64,000 bases of DNA from Treponema maltophilum ATCC 51939. Lineage in GTDB: Bacteria; Spirochaetota; Spirochaetia; Treponematales; Treponemataceae. Made by a program: the position numbers and the translations under genes. Below are positions 32,969-41,331 of the stretch, one piece after another. Numbering within the stretch: position 1 is the first letter of the stretch; each line of letters begins with the position of its first letter. Where the stretch lies: contig NZ_KE332518.1 in the NCBI RefSeq assembly GCF_000413055.1, forward strand, positions 2,171,583 to 2,235,582, read 5' to 3'. The notes beneath the pieces are model-generated. The model searched no databases. It was given only the letters and a program-made list of their open reading frames with translations, and was not told the DNA's origin.

Positions 32969-34501
32969 ATGAAAAAATTGACGATTATCTTATTTGCCAC
33001 AGCGGGAATAGCCGTCGTCTTCTTTGCCGTAAAAAGGCAATGGGTTGCGTCGAACGCAAAAGATACGGTGCGCACAAAAACCGTTATACCGGCCGTTCAG
33101 GGCGGCAAACCGACTTTTTTGCAGGAAGAAAGCATTCCCGGCGACGACATAACGCTCACTTCGCTGATTCCCCTGCAAACGGGAGAATCGCTTATTGCGT
33201 CGTCCTCGGCCGATTTCGACCTTGACGGATATGACGATCAGGTTATCGCCGTTAAAACGCCGGACTCTTCGTTTATAAAAGTTGTAGCCGGTTTATACAA
33301 TCCGCTTGTAAACCGCTACGAACGCGCAGCCGAAATCACAACCGACATAGAACAGGCAAAAACATTTTCACTTTCGGTAATGGATATTACCGGCACGCAC
33401 GAAAATGCGATTATCGTAACGGGCTACGGAACGCAAAACGAATCGCGCTTTCAAGCGTGGCTGCCCCGAAAAAGCCTGCAAAGGTTTTCGTTGCACGAAA
33501 TCGTCAATTTGTATGCGGAAGGAACCGTCTTTGTGCAGCAAAGGCCGCGAAGCGATTCATATCCGATGGAAGACGTCGACGGCGAAAGTTTCCCGATTTG
33601 GGCGTATACATCCGACGACGAATCGCCGGAAAGTTCTTTGGATCAGCTGCAGATTATGTACGATTGGAACAAGCGCGAACAAAAATACGTCGAAAAAGTA
33701 CGCACGCGGATTACGCAAAAAAGCATAACCGCGCAGGAATTGGCAAAAATTCAGGACGGAACCGAAAAAACCTTCGCCGCTTTTTTAAACGGATTGTGGA
33801 CAAAGGCCGGAACGACGGCGGAAAAAAACCGCTATTTATTTTGCGATTACGATAAAAAAGAAGTTATTTTTTTCCAAAACGACCGGCAGGAAATTTATGC
33901 GTGGGAACGCAGTACGCTGCGCAGAAACGGAATTCTCGTATACACGACAAACCGGTCTATGCCGAATATTTCGCGCCGTTTCGACATAGCGCTCGTGTCC
34001 GCCGATGAAATACGCATAAAAGTCGTCGACGATTTGGGCATGCTCATCGGATCGGAAACGCTGTGGGACGGAAATTACAAAAAACAAAATACCGAAACGC
34101 TTTTTGCCGCCGCAAGTAAAAAAGAAGGACAACCTTCCGATATTGCCGCCGTTTTGCAAACGACAAGCAGAACCTTTTGGAAATGCGACAACGGCTGGAA
34201 TATAACTTTTTCAGGCAGCACGTATTCGGCAAAAAACGGAACGCTTACGGAAACCGGCGTTTTTTCACCGCTGACAATCTTCGGCGAAAACCTGCTGCAA
34301 TTTAAAAGCCGGCAAAACGGCGGCGTCTTTTCGGGATTTTACCGCACGGAAATCGCCGCGGGACCGGTAACCGATGCGGAAACGGGAAAGAGCACAAGCG
34401 GAACGCGCATCGTTTTGCATCCGGTTACGGTAAGTCTTTCGCAAATAGAGCCGGCGGCGGTCAAGAGCCTTCAGCTTGAATCGGAAACGGTGCAGGATTA
34501 A
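32969..34501 (+). CDS. Pallilysin/Tp0751-related surface protein without HExxH
   Basis: A 510-aa protein with an N-terminal hydrophobic signal-anchor (~4-21). Residues ~265-370 align by eye with T. pallidum Tp0751: FLNGLW, FCDYDKKEVIFF, VYTTNRSMPNISRRFDIALV, KVVDDLGMLIGSETLWDGNY. Tp0751 is a lipocalin-fold adhesin that binds laminin and has been reported to be a protease through HEVIH. Here that segment is ADEIR (345-349), so both zinc-binding histidines are missing. Residues ~80-95 (ADFDLDGYDDQVIAV) look like a calcium-binding or FG-GAP repeat, part of a ~250-residue N-terminal region absent from Tp0751. Start ATG 32969 is preferred to GTG 32963. Confidence 0.75.
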   Translation: MKKLTIILFATAGIAVVFFAVKRQWVASNAKDTVRTKTVIPAVQGGKPTFLQEESIPGDDITLTSLIPLQTGESLIASSSADFDLDGYDDQVIAVKTPDSSFIKVVAGLYNPLVNRYERAAEITTDIEQAKTFSLSVMDITGTHENAIIVTGYGTQNESRFQAWLPRKSLQRFSLHEIVNLYAEGTVFVQQRPRSDSYPMEDVDGESFPIWAYTSDDESPESSLDQLQIMYDWNKREQKYVEKVRTRITQKSITAQELAKIQDGTEKTFAAFLNGLWTKAGTTAEKNRYLFCDYDKKEVIFFQNDRQEIYAWERSTLRRNGILVYTTNRSMPNISRRFDIALVSADEIRIKVVDDLGMLIGSETLWDGNYKKQNTETLFAAASKKEGQPSDIAAVLQTTSRTFWKCDNGWNITFSGSTYSAKNGTLTETGVFSPLTIFGENLLQFKSRQNGGVFSGFYRTEIAAGPVTDAETGKSTSGTRIVLHPVTVSLSQIEPAAVKSLQLESETVQD

Positions 34502-35177
34502 AGAAAAACCAAAACGGAGCCGGCAGCAAGCGAGCGTTGCCCGCACAAACGGCCGCTTCGGGGGAATCGGGAAAATCGCTTTGCAGCTTTTGAGCCCACT
34601 TTTTTTCGCCCGTTATACGGTACAGGGTTAAAAGCAGCGCCGGCCGTACGCTGAGCATGTCCTGCGCGGAAACATAGGTTTGCAGTACCGATACGGGGCC
34701 TTCAAGCTCTTTTTCGGTTTGCACTTTTATAATCCAGCTCCACAGCGCATAGAGCTTTACGGACGCTTTTATATTCGTATCGGAAGCGGACGCAAATGCC
34801 GTACTGAGCAAAAAGTCGGCGCCTGACACGTCGCCGCAGGAAAGCGAGCAGCGGACACTGCCGAGCAAAAGTTTTTGTCCGCGCAAGGTTTGAACGCCGG
34901 CCAATGATGCGGCCGAACCGTACGTCGCTGCCGCCTCGGCATACAAGCCGATTTGCTCTTGAATCGGGGCAAGCGCTTCGCCGGCTTTGAGTCTGTCTTC
35001 CGAAGCGGCGGCGGTTTTTAAGGTTTTTGCAAGCGATTCCATATACGGCTGCAAACCGGCCGCAGTACTTTTTGCTTCGCCCGAACTTTTTGAAACGCCG
35101 GCCTTTTGCGCAAAAAGAAAAACGGACAGCATAAAAACAAGCAAAACCGACGCCGCGGTTTTTTTATAATAAGACAA
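34461..35177 (-). CDS. Exported helical-repeat protein, unknown function
   Basis: I do not recognise this 238-aa protein. It has an N-terminal signal sequence (AASVLLVFMLSVFLFAQ) and helical, Ala-rich repeats such as EQIGLYAEAAATYGSAASLA that suggest a TPR-like solenoid. TTG 35177 is proposed as the start because GGAAGG precedes it by eight bases and the signal peptide follows directly; the frame extends further upstream without such support. Its last 41 bases overlap the 3' end of the convergent Tp0751-like gene. It follows the LapA-like gene by 25 bases on the same strand. Confidence 0.6.
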   Translation of the reverse strand: MSYYKKTAASVLLVFMLSVFLFAQKAGVSKSSGEAKSTAAGLQPYMESLAKTLKTAAASEDRLKAGEALAPIQEQIGLYAEAAATYGSAASLAGVQTLRGQKLLLGSVRCSLSCGDVSGADFLLSTAFASASDTNIKASVKLYALWSWIIKVQTEKELEGPVSVLQTYVSAQDMLSVRPALLLTLYRITGEKKWAQKLQSDFPDSPEAAVCAGNARLLPAPFWFFFNPAPFPIQAEGS

Positions 35178-35202
35178 TTCCGTTACCTTCCGCCGCGGCC
35201 GC

Positions 35203-35538
35203 TTATGGTCGTTTGTTGTTTTTCGAAGCCTTAACTCTTTCGACGGCTTCGGCATAAGGCAAATCTTCAACGGCCGCAAGAACTTCCGGGGAAAGCTGCT
35301 TTTTGTTTTTAAGCCCTTTTTCCGGTTTTATTGCAGGCTCTTTTTTGCCGCGGCTCAGCGCGAACGGCAGCGTTACGAGAATTCCGGCCAAAAATGCAAA
35401 TAGAATGGTTAAGAAAACCGGAATCTGCTCAAAGGTTTTAAATCCCAAATTGATGTTGCAGGCGTTTCCCAAATTCAAGCCCGTAAACACGGCTCCCAAA
35501 ATCAAAAAAAATATAAACAGAATAAATTTCCACGGCAT
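35203..35538 (-). CDS. LapA-domain (DUF1049-like) small membrane protein
   Basis: A 111-aa protein with two hydrophobic segments (WKFILFIFFLILGAVFTGL and IPVFLTILFAFLAGILVTLPF) joined by a short NLG-containing loop, followed by a Lys-rich cytoplasmic tail. This matches the LapA/YciS arrangement; E. coli LapA acts with LapB in lipopolysaccharide regulation, a role not expected to transfer directly to treponemes. The start ATG 35538 is supported by GGGGAGA five bases upstream. It is 58 bases downstream of miaB. Confidence 0.7.
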   Translation of the reverse strand: MPWKFILFIFFLILGAVFTGLNLGNACNINLGFKTFEQIPVFLTILFAFLAGILVTLPFALSRGKKEPAIKPEKGLKNKKQLSPEVLAAVEDLPYAEAVERVKASKNNKRP

Positions 35539-35596
35539 ACTGTTCTCCCCTTGTTTTATTTTATCATGAATGCACCGTATTCGGCAACTCCGTAAT

Positions 35597-37093
35597 TCAT
35601 ACGATTGTACCGCGAAACGTATTTCCGTGCAATTTATCCAAACGCACTTGTGCAAAGTGCCCGCACAGTTTTTTTTCGGCGGCGAACACCACACGGGAAT
35701 CTCGTTCGGTATGTCCCAAAAGTTCGGCTTTGTCGTCGCGCGACGGACTTTCGGCCAACACCGTTACCGTTTGCCCGAGCTTTTTCAAAGCTTCTTCTTT
35801 CGTAATAACCTGCTGAAGGTCTATGACTTTTTGCAATCGCGCTTTTTTTTCGTCCGTGGGAACCTGATCGGCAAACGAGCAGGCGGGCGTTCCTTCGCGC
35901 GGATTGTAATAATACATAAAGGCCGCTTCGTAGCGCACGCGGCGCATCAAAGAAAGCATTTGCTCGACATCCTCTTCCGTTTCGCCGGGGAAGCCTATAA
36001 GAATGTCGGTCGTAAGCGATACGTCGGGCAGCGCCGAGCGGATGCGATCTACCAAGTCGAGATAGGTTTCGCGGCTGTAGCGCCGGTTCATTTTTTGCAA
36101 AATCCGGCTCGAACCGTGCTGAACGGGCAAGTGAATGTGCCGGCACACGCGCGGCCGATTTTTTATCACGCCGATCAAATCGTCGGAAAGATCCTTCGGA
36201 TGGCTCGACATAAAGCGTATCCATTTAATCGGGGAAGACGTTTTTTCCAAATGGTCGGCTATGCGGTCCAAAAGCAGCGGAAAATCCATAAGCGCCGAGC
36301 CTCCGTCTTTCCAGCGGTACGAATTGACGTTTTGCCCCAAAAGTGTTATTTCGCATACGCCCCGCTCGGAAAGCACATCGAGCTCTTTAACGATTTCGGC
36401 AAAGGGGCGCGAGATTTCCCTGCCGCGCACATAGGGCACTATGCAAAACGTGCAAAAATTATTGCATCCGTGCATGATCGGCACAAAGGCTTGAAAAGCG
36501 CCCGGCTCCAAAGAAAGGGGGGCAAAACTGTATGCGGGCTTGTCGGGAAAATCCTCTTTATCGTTTTCCGTTTGATCGCCGAAAGAAAGCACATTTTGCA
36601 GATCGGCGGAATTTTGCACGACCGCCGCTTTTTTTCCGGACACGGCGCGGAACAAAGGTACGTTTGTCTTTGCGCCGGCACTTACATCGTCCGCAGTGCA
36701 CGCGGTACTTCCGTCTTCCGTGCCGCGCGCGGCGTTTTCGGCCGCGGCGGCAATATCGGCAAAACGTTCTTTTTCAAAATTGCCGACTACATAGTCGACT
36801 GCGGGAAAGCGTTCCCGTATCTTTTCTTTGAGCCTTTCGGCCATGCAGCCGGTAACGGCGAGCACAAAGGGCTTGCCTTCGCACCGTTCTTTGCGCAACG
36901 CCGTGTACCAGCCTAACCTGCCGTTTACGCGGCTTTCGGCGGTGGCGCGCACCGAACAGGTATTTATGATAATCAAATCGGCCGTTTGAGCCGAGTCCGC
37001 CGCGCTCCATCCGCGCGCAAGCAAAAGCTGCTCTATCGCGGAGGATTCGGCTTTATTCATCTGACAGCCGTAGGTTTCGAAAAAAAAGGTCAT
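35597..37093 (-). CDS. miaB: tRNA-2-methylthio-N6-dimethylallyladenosine synthase MiaB
   Basis: MiaB adds the methylthio group to i6A37 of tRNA. The N-terminal UPF0004 domain has Cys10, Cys46 and Cys83 (ETYGCQMN, NTCSVR, TGCMAE), and the radical SAM motif is CNNFCTFC at 210-217. The TRAM domain is at the C-terminus. Residues ~120-195 form an acidic, low-complexity linker longer than in most MiaB proteins. At 498 aa it is otherwise complete. The ATG follows the stop of the M29 peptidase gene by four bases. Confidence 0.93.
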   Translation of the reverse strand: MTFFFETYGCQMNKAESSAIEQLLLARGWSAADSAQTADLIIINTCSVRATAESRVNGRLGWYTALRKERCEGKPFVLAVTGCMAERLKEKIRERFPAVDYVVGNFEKERFADIAAAAENAARGTEDGSTACTADDVSAGAKTNVPLFRAVSGKKAAVVQNSADLQNVLSFGDQTENDKEDFPDKPAYSFAPLSLEPGAFQAFVPIMHGCNNFCTFCIVPYVRGREISRPFAEIVKELDVLSERGVCEITLLGQNVNSYRWKDGGSALMDFPLLLDRIADHLEKTSSPIKWIRFMSSHPKDLSDDLIGVIKNRPRVCRHIHLPVQHGSSRILQKMNRRYSRETYLDLVDRIRSALPDVSLTTDILIGFPGETEEDVEQMLSLMRRVRYEAAFMYYYNPREGTPACSFADQVPTDEKKARLQKVIDLQQVITKEEALKKLGQTVTVLAESPSRDDKAELLGHTERDSRVVFAAEKKLCGHFAQVRLDKLHGNTFRGTIV

Positions 37094-37097
37094 ACGT

Positions 37098-38267
37098 TTA
37101 TTGTTTAAGCACGTCGTTCAATTCGCCGTCTTTTTCGGCGACAAACTCGCTTCCGTCTTCGTAGTGAATGACGATGGTCGGATTGCGCACGACGCCGTCG
37201 TAGTGAATGAGGCTTTTCGCATCGTTGTCGTAATTGCTGCCGATGGCAAAGTGACAGGTTTTAAACGCTTTTTCGTCTTCAAGCATCTTTCCCGTAATGC
37301 GTGCGGCGGGGTTAAGTCCGATACCGAGCTCTCCTATATTGCGTGCGTTGCGCGCGTATTCGGCACCCTTCCCGGCCGGAAGGCGTCCGTCTTTTTCCAT
37401 TTCGACGGCTTGCTTTTCGGCCGTACTAATCGATTGCAGCAAGCGCAAAGCTGCACGGTTTTCGCCGCTTGTATCGAGGGGCTTTCCGGATTTATTCGCT
37501 ATTGACCTTACATATCCTTTATCCACATCGACGACAATCGGATCGTCGATAATGAGCGTTCCTTCGGCAACGCTCATTGAACCGTCGAACACAATGCGCC
37601 CTTGGCAGCCTTCCGACGTTTTCGGCGTAAGCGGGCTTATAAACACTTCTCCTGCGGGAATATTCCCGCCGCTTCCCGGTTTTGAAAAATCGCCGTCATC
37701 GCAAAAGGCTTCCCGGCCTTTTACGGGAACGGTAATGTCGGTTCCGGAAGGAGAGGTTACGCGCACAAAGGATGCGCCTTTAAACTTATCCGCCAATATG
37801 CGGCAGCGCTTTTGCAGCAGTTTATAATCGATGCCCGCAGTGCGCACAAACATATCTATCGTCAAGCCGGGCGTCCACACTGCCCGCATGTTTTTTTTGC
37901 CTTCATAATTGTAATTGAAAATATGGCTGAACTCTTCGCCGTTTTCGGCAACAAAGGGCTTTTTCGATCCGGCTTCATCTTTTCCGAGCTTGTTTGCGGA
38001 CACGGAAAGACAAATATCCGGCTCGGTGTGAAGAGCCGCAATAACTTCAGGCTCGGCAAAATCGAGCAGGGTTTTGGTTTTTTGCATAACGATAACCGCT
38101 TTACCGCCCAACTCGTCGGCGGCCTCATAGAGTCTGCGGCTTATTTCAAGCGTGTCGTTTTCGGGATTCGTAATAATCAACACGCGCTCGCCTTTTTTAA
38201 GCGCACATACGTCGCGGACGACTACAAGAGCCGTTTGTTTTATTTTTTCCTGTATTTCGTTGTTCAT
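37098..38267 (-). CDS. M29-family metal-dependent aminopeptidase
   Basis: A 389-aa cytoplasmic aminopeptidase of the thermophilic M29 type. The five expected metal ligands can be placed: Glu207 (NIPAGEVFIS), Glu313 (NIGELGIGLNP), His339 (TCHFAIG), His355 and Asp357 (LIHYDGVV). ATG 38267 (MNNEIQEK) is chosen because TATGCT ends six bases before it; the longer frame from 38306 runs through the promoter. It is first in an operon with miaB. The promoter overlaps the 3' end of the LPP20-like gene. Confidence 0.85.
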   Translation of the reverse strand: MNNEIQEKIKQTALVVVRDVCALKKGERVLIITNPENDTLEISRRLYEAADELGGKAVIVMQKTKTLLDFAEPEVIAALHTEPDICLSVSANKLGKDEAGSKKPFVAENGEEFSHIFNYNYEGKKNMRAVWTPGLTIDMFVRTAGIDYKLLQKRCRILADKFKGASFVRVTSPSGTDITVPVKGREAFCDDGDFSKPGSGGNIPAGEVFISPLTPKTSEGCQGRIVFDGSMSVAEGTLIIDDPIVVDVDKGYVRSIANKSGKPLDTSGENRAALRLLQSISTAEKQAVEMEKDGRLPAGKGAEYARNARNIGELGIGLNPAARITGKMLEDEKAFKTCHFAIGSNYDNDAKSLIHYDGVVRNPTIVIHYEDGSEFVAEKDGELNDVLKQ

Positions 38268-38273
38268 GCGCAC

Positions 38274-38303
38274 AGCATACACTAAAAGGCCTCTGTTCGG
38301 CAA
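38274..38303 (-). promoter_or_regulatory. Predicted promoter of the M29 peptidase-miaB operon (leaderless type)
   Basis: Minus-strand TTGCCG (38298-38303) and TATGCT (38274-38279) with 18 bp spacing and a six-base gap (GTGCGC) to ATG 38267. Confidence 0.5.
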
Positions 38304-39322
38304 CACGCCGAAAATTCCCCGGCAAAGCGTTTTTTTACGTCCGCTTCAATCGTGCGCAGGGCGCGCTGTTCTGCTTCGCCTTGCGTAAAGAGGGCTTCGC
38401 GGCCGCCCGTACTCCACGGGAGTATGATTTTTCCCGTGCGGCTGTCGGAAAGTTCCGCCTTTACCGTATAGCGCACGTATTTGTTTTCGGTACCGGCAGG
38501 CGTTTCGAGCGGTTCGAGGTTTAAAACAACGTTGAGTATATAGGGCGCATCGGCATCGTGCGCGGAATTTCCCGGCACCGTTTTAAAGCCCGCTTTTTTT
38601 ACGGCTTCGGAAAAGGCACTTTCCAGCCTGCCGTCCTTATCGTTTTTAACCCGTACGGCGACGTGAATGTTTTCGATTTCGTGCATAAGAAGCGCCTGCA
38701 CGGTTTGCGTATTTTTATACGCAAAAGAAAGCCGTTTATACTTCAAAGGATTTACGACCGAAAGCACGGCCGCACTTTTATCGTTTTCGCCGGCTTTTTC
38801 GGCAGCGCTGCGCAAAGCGTTGACGGCTTCAAAACTTGCCGGATTGTCTGCGGCAAATGCGATCAAAGCATTTATGCCGTTTTCGGCGTCTTTCATTTTT
38901 TGTTCATAGTATGAACCGACTTCTTCGCGGTTGACGAGCGCGAGGGCGTAGACCGTACCGTCGCCGGCAGTCCACACTTCGCGTATCTTTAGTCCCGCAA
39001 TTTCATCAACGGAAGAAACGGTATCGACGGAAGAAGAAAAAGAACGCTCCACGCCGGCAGCAGTCGATTCCATCGACTGCACGGACACGCTGTGTGCGCG
39101 CACCTTTTGGCTGACCGACTTCGTTAAAGCGGACACCGCTTCGGCTTCAGCCGCGCTGCGCGAAGATGCATAACCGACGGCCGTCAAATAGTGACTGTCG
39201 GCATACGCGGCGGCAGGTTCGGTAACCCACTGCGGCGCTTTTTTTACCGAAGGAACGCCCGCACACGCAAATATAAGCGCCAGAGTCAGCGTATAAATTA
39301 CAGATTGTTTCAGCGCATGCAT
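38282..39322 (-). CDS. LPP20-family lipoprotein
   Basis: A 346-aa protein with signal peptide and lipobox (LTLALIFAC), then APQWVTEPAAAYADSHYLTAVGYASSRSAAEAEAVSALTKS in pieces typical of LPP20 proteins (Trp-rich start followed by an Ala/Glu-rich helix). The second half (~190-346) looks like a separate domain resembling LpoB-like or DUF4384-type folds. It should sit in the periplasm or on the outer membrane. GGAG precedes the ATG by five bases; the start overlaps the COG3014-like gene by 13 bases. Function unknown. Confidence 0.75.
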   Translation of the reverse strand: MHALKQSVIYTLTLALIFACAGVPSVKKAPQWVTEPAAAYADSHYLTAVGYASSRSAAEAEAVSALTKSVSQKVRAHSVSVQSMESTAAGVERSFSSSVDTVSSVDEIAGLKIREVWTAGDGTVYALALVNREEVGSYYEQKMKDAENGINALIAFAADNPASFEAVNALRSAAEKAGENDKSAAVLSVVNPLKYKRLSFAYKNTQTVQALLMHEIENIHVAVRVKNDKDGRLESAFSEAVKKAGFKTVPGNSAHDADAPYILNVVLNLEPLETPAGTENKYVRYTVKAELSDSRTGKIILPWSTGGREALFTQGEAEQRALRTIEADVKKRFAGEFSACCRTEAF

Positions 39323-40674
39323 ACGAACTCCGCAAGGGCAAGGGACGAACCCGTTACGCCCATATCTTTTTTCGTACCGGAATACACAAGTCTTCCGTTT
39401 TTATCATAGCAGGATACGTTCACCGTGTACACCCCGGGCTCCACATTCAAGCCGCCGGCCCACACGTTTGCGGGAAAACAGCGCGAGCCTCTCGTGTCGG
39501 CCCGTTCCGACGCTTCCATAAAAATTCCCGAAAGCAGCTCTATAAATACCGCCAGGGACTCCATGTTGCCGTCCCCCTCATCCTGCGCGCCGACCGCGGC
39601 GCTGACGGCGGACGATGTTATCGATTTTGAAAGCGCACGGGCAAAGGTTTTTGCATAAATAAGCGCCTGCTTGCGCCGGAACGTATCTTCGGCAATGTTT
39701 TCGATGCTTTCGAGAAGTTCAAGTTTTCCGTACGTTTTTTTGCCGCTCTTTCCGACCGCTTCGATTTCGGCATAGGCGATTTTTGACGGCCGCATTTCCA
39801 TAACGGGAAGCGCTATTTTAAACCATAAGCCGCCGTACGGATTCGGAATGCGCAGCACTTCTTCGCGCTTTGCCGGAGAAAGCCCCGTAAAACACAGCAC
39901 GTTAACTCGCGCCTTGCCTTCGGGAATACGGAATTCTTCGTCAATCGCTTGGGGAATCGGGAACGGGTACAGCGGGCGCTGCATACGGAACGCCGATTCC
40001 GCATATTTTTTGTCGATGAGTACACTGTCGGAACGGCCTTCGCTTCGGTACAAAAGCAAACTGACATAGCGGGCAAAGGCCGAATTGTGAAATTCGCTTT
40101 GTTTATTCGACTCGGAATACGATGAATACGGCGAGTAGGCGGACAATCCGTCTTCTTTAAGCTGCCGTTCGGTTTGATTGTTCGCTTCGAATATGGCCTG
40201 TTCGTATTTTGCGGATAAAAGTTTTAATTTATTATCGAAGCGCCGAATTTCCACAAAGGCGTCATCGATCTTATGCAGCTGAATATAATTGAGCGCCATA
40301 AATAAATTCGTATAGATATCTTCGTAATCTTCACCCGCATAATCGACAAGCGAATCGTTCAATATAAAAGAGCCGACCGTTTGCACAACGCTTTTGGCGT
40401 AATAATATTCCATGAGTTTTTCCGCTTCCGAAAGGCGTTCGTTGGAAGCGCCATAATCGCCCGCAAAGTGCGCAAGCATGCCGGAATCGAGGTTGTATAA
40501 AACCGCGTCGGTTCCGGCGTACAGACTTTTTTTATCCGCTTCGAGGCGCTTTCGGGCGCCTTCGTAATCGCCGGAAACAAGATAGGCGTCATAGACGGCG
40601 CGGTCGGCCGAAACGCAGGAAGCGAAACATATCAGTATGCACAAATACCGAAGGCTGTGCGCAAACCCTTTCAT
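39310..40674 (-). CDS. COG3014-like lipoprotein
   Basis: A 454-aa protein with a lipoprotein signal (LCILICFASC). TPR-like helices in residues ~25-170 (VSGDYEGARKRLEADKKSLY, HFAGDYGASNERLSEAEKLMEYYY) are followed by a beta-rich domain (GKARVNVLCFTGLSPAKREE, YGGLWFKIALPVME). This matches, from memory, proteins of COG3014, which are often encoded beside LpoB-like and LPP20-like lipoproteins, exactly as here. Role unknown, probably in the cell envelope. Its ATG is nine bases after the LpoB-like gene. Confidence 0.72.
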   Translation of the reverse strand: MKGFAHSLRYLCILICFASCVSADRAVYDAYLVSGDYEGARKRLEADKKSLYAGTDAVLYNLDSGMLAHFAGDYGASNERLSEAEKLMEYYYAKSVVQTVGSFILNDSLVDYAGEDYEDIYTNLFMALNYIQLHKIDDAFVEIRRFDNKLKLLSAKYEQAIFEANNQTERQLKEDGLSAYSPYSSYSESNKQSEFHNSAFARYVSLLLYRSEGRSDSVLIDKKYAESAFRMQRPLYPFPIPQAIDEEFRIPEGKARVNVLCFTGLSPAKREEVLRIPNPYGGLWFKIALPVMEMRPSKIAYAEIEAVGKSGKKTYGKLELLESIENIAEDTFRRKQALIYAKTFARALSKSITSSAVSAAVGAQDEGDGNMESLAVFIELLSGIFMEASERADTRGSRCFPANVWAGGLNVEPGVYTVNVSCYDKNGRLVYSGTKKDMGVTGSSLALAEFVCMR

Positions 40675-40683
40675 ACCGCAGGA

Positions 40684-41331
40684 TTAAAAACGGACTTTCG
40701 ATCTCGTTATAAGTTTTTTTATTTCCGAATTTTCGCCGATCCACAGCTTGCGGTTGCTTTCGATGTCGATAAGTTCGGCCGTAACGTAATAGGTCCGCGT
40801 TCGTTTTGCGGAATTCATATCGACAATCGTTTTTACGGCGCCGATAAGCATAAAGTCGGCTCCCGTTTCGTTTGCCAAACGTTTTGCCGTTTCTTCGCTC
40901 GCCCACGCTTGCTGTTCTTTGCGCTCTTGGCGTATATCGCCGCGTTCGCCGGATGAAGCGACAAAGTCGACCTTTCCGCTGTTTACCAAAGCCGCTTCGA
41001 ATTTCTTTACCAAAATCGACGTATCGATATGTTCATCGCTTTGGTTACGGAAGGTTCCGACGATAACGACGGGCATTTTGCCGTTTGCGCGGATATATGC
41101 GGCTATGGCCGGCGCTTCGGTACATTCTTTTATAAGCGTGTTCGCCACAAGGCGCACGTCGGTGTCGTTCCAATATCCGCTTAAATCGGTAACCTGCTCC
41201 GCATTGATGCGTTCGACCTTAGGCGATTCGCAGCCGGCGAACATAAACGCGGCGCACAGGCAAAACAAAGAACACAAGAGCGAAACGGCGGCTTCGGGAA
41301 TCATCTTATAACGCATCGTATAGCGTTTCAT
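40684..41331 (-). CDS. LpoB-like penicillin-binding protein activator lipoprotein
   Basis: A 215-aa lipoprotein with lipobox Cys34 (AAFMFAGC). The mature part fits the LpoB fold: DLSGYWNDTDVRLVANTLI, VVIVGTFRNQSDEHIDTSIL, then ANETGADFMLIGAVKTIVD and YYVTAELIDIESNRKLWIG. In enterobacteria LpoB reaches through peptidoglycan to activate PBP1B; treponemal partners are not established. ATG 41331 overlaps the stop of the M20 peptidase gene (ATGA). It is the first of three consecutive envelope lipoprotein genes. Confidence 0.83.
   Translation of the reverse strand: MKRYTMRYKMIPEAAVSLLCSLFCLCAAFMFAGCESPKVERINAEQVTDLSGYWNDTDVRLVANTLIKECTEAPAIAAYIRANGKMPVVIVGTFRNQSDEHIDTSILVKKFEAALVNSGKVDFVASSGERGDIRQERKEQQAWASEETAKRLANETGADFMLIGAVKTIVDMNSAKRTRTYYVTAELIDIESNRKLWIGENSEIKKLITRSKVRF

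Noticed and set aside
35570..36916. Open frame of 448 codons on the plus strand
   Set aside because: It lies wholly antisense to miaB, whose cysteine motifs are intact. Its composition (Arg/His/Phe-rich) is that of a shadow frame caused by codon bias.
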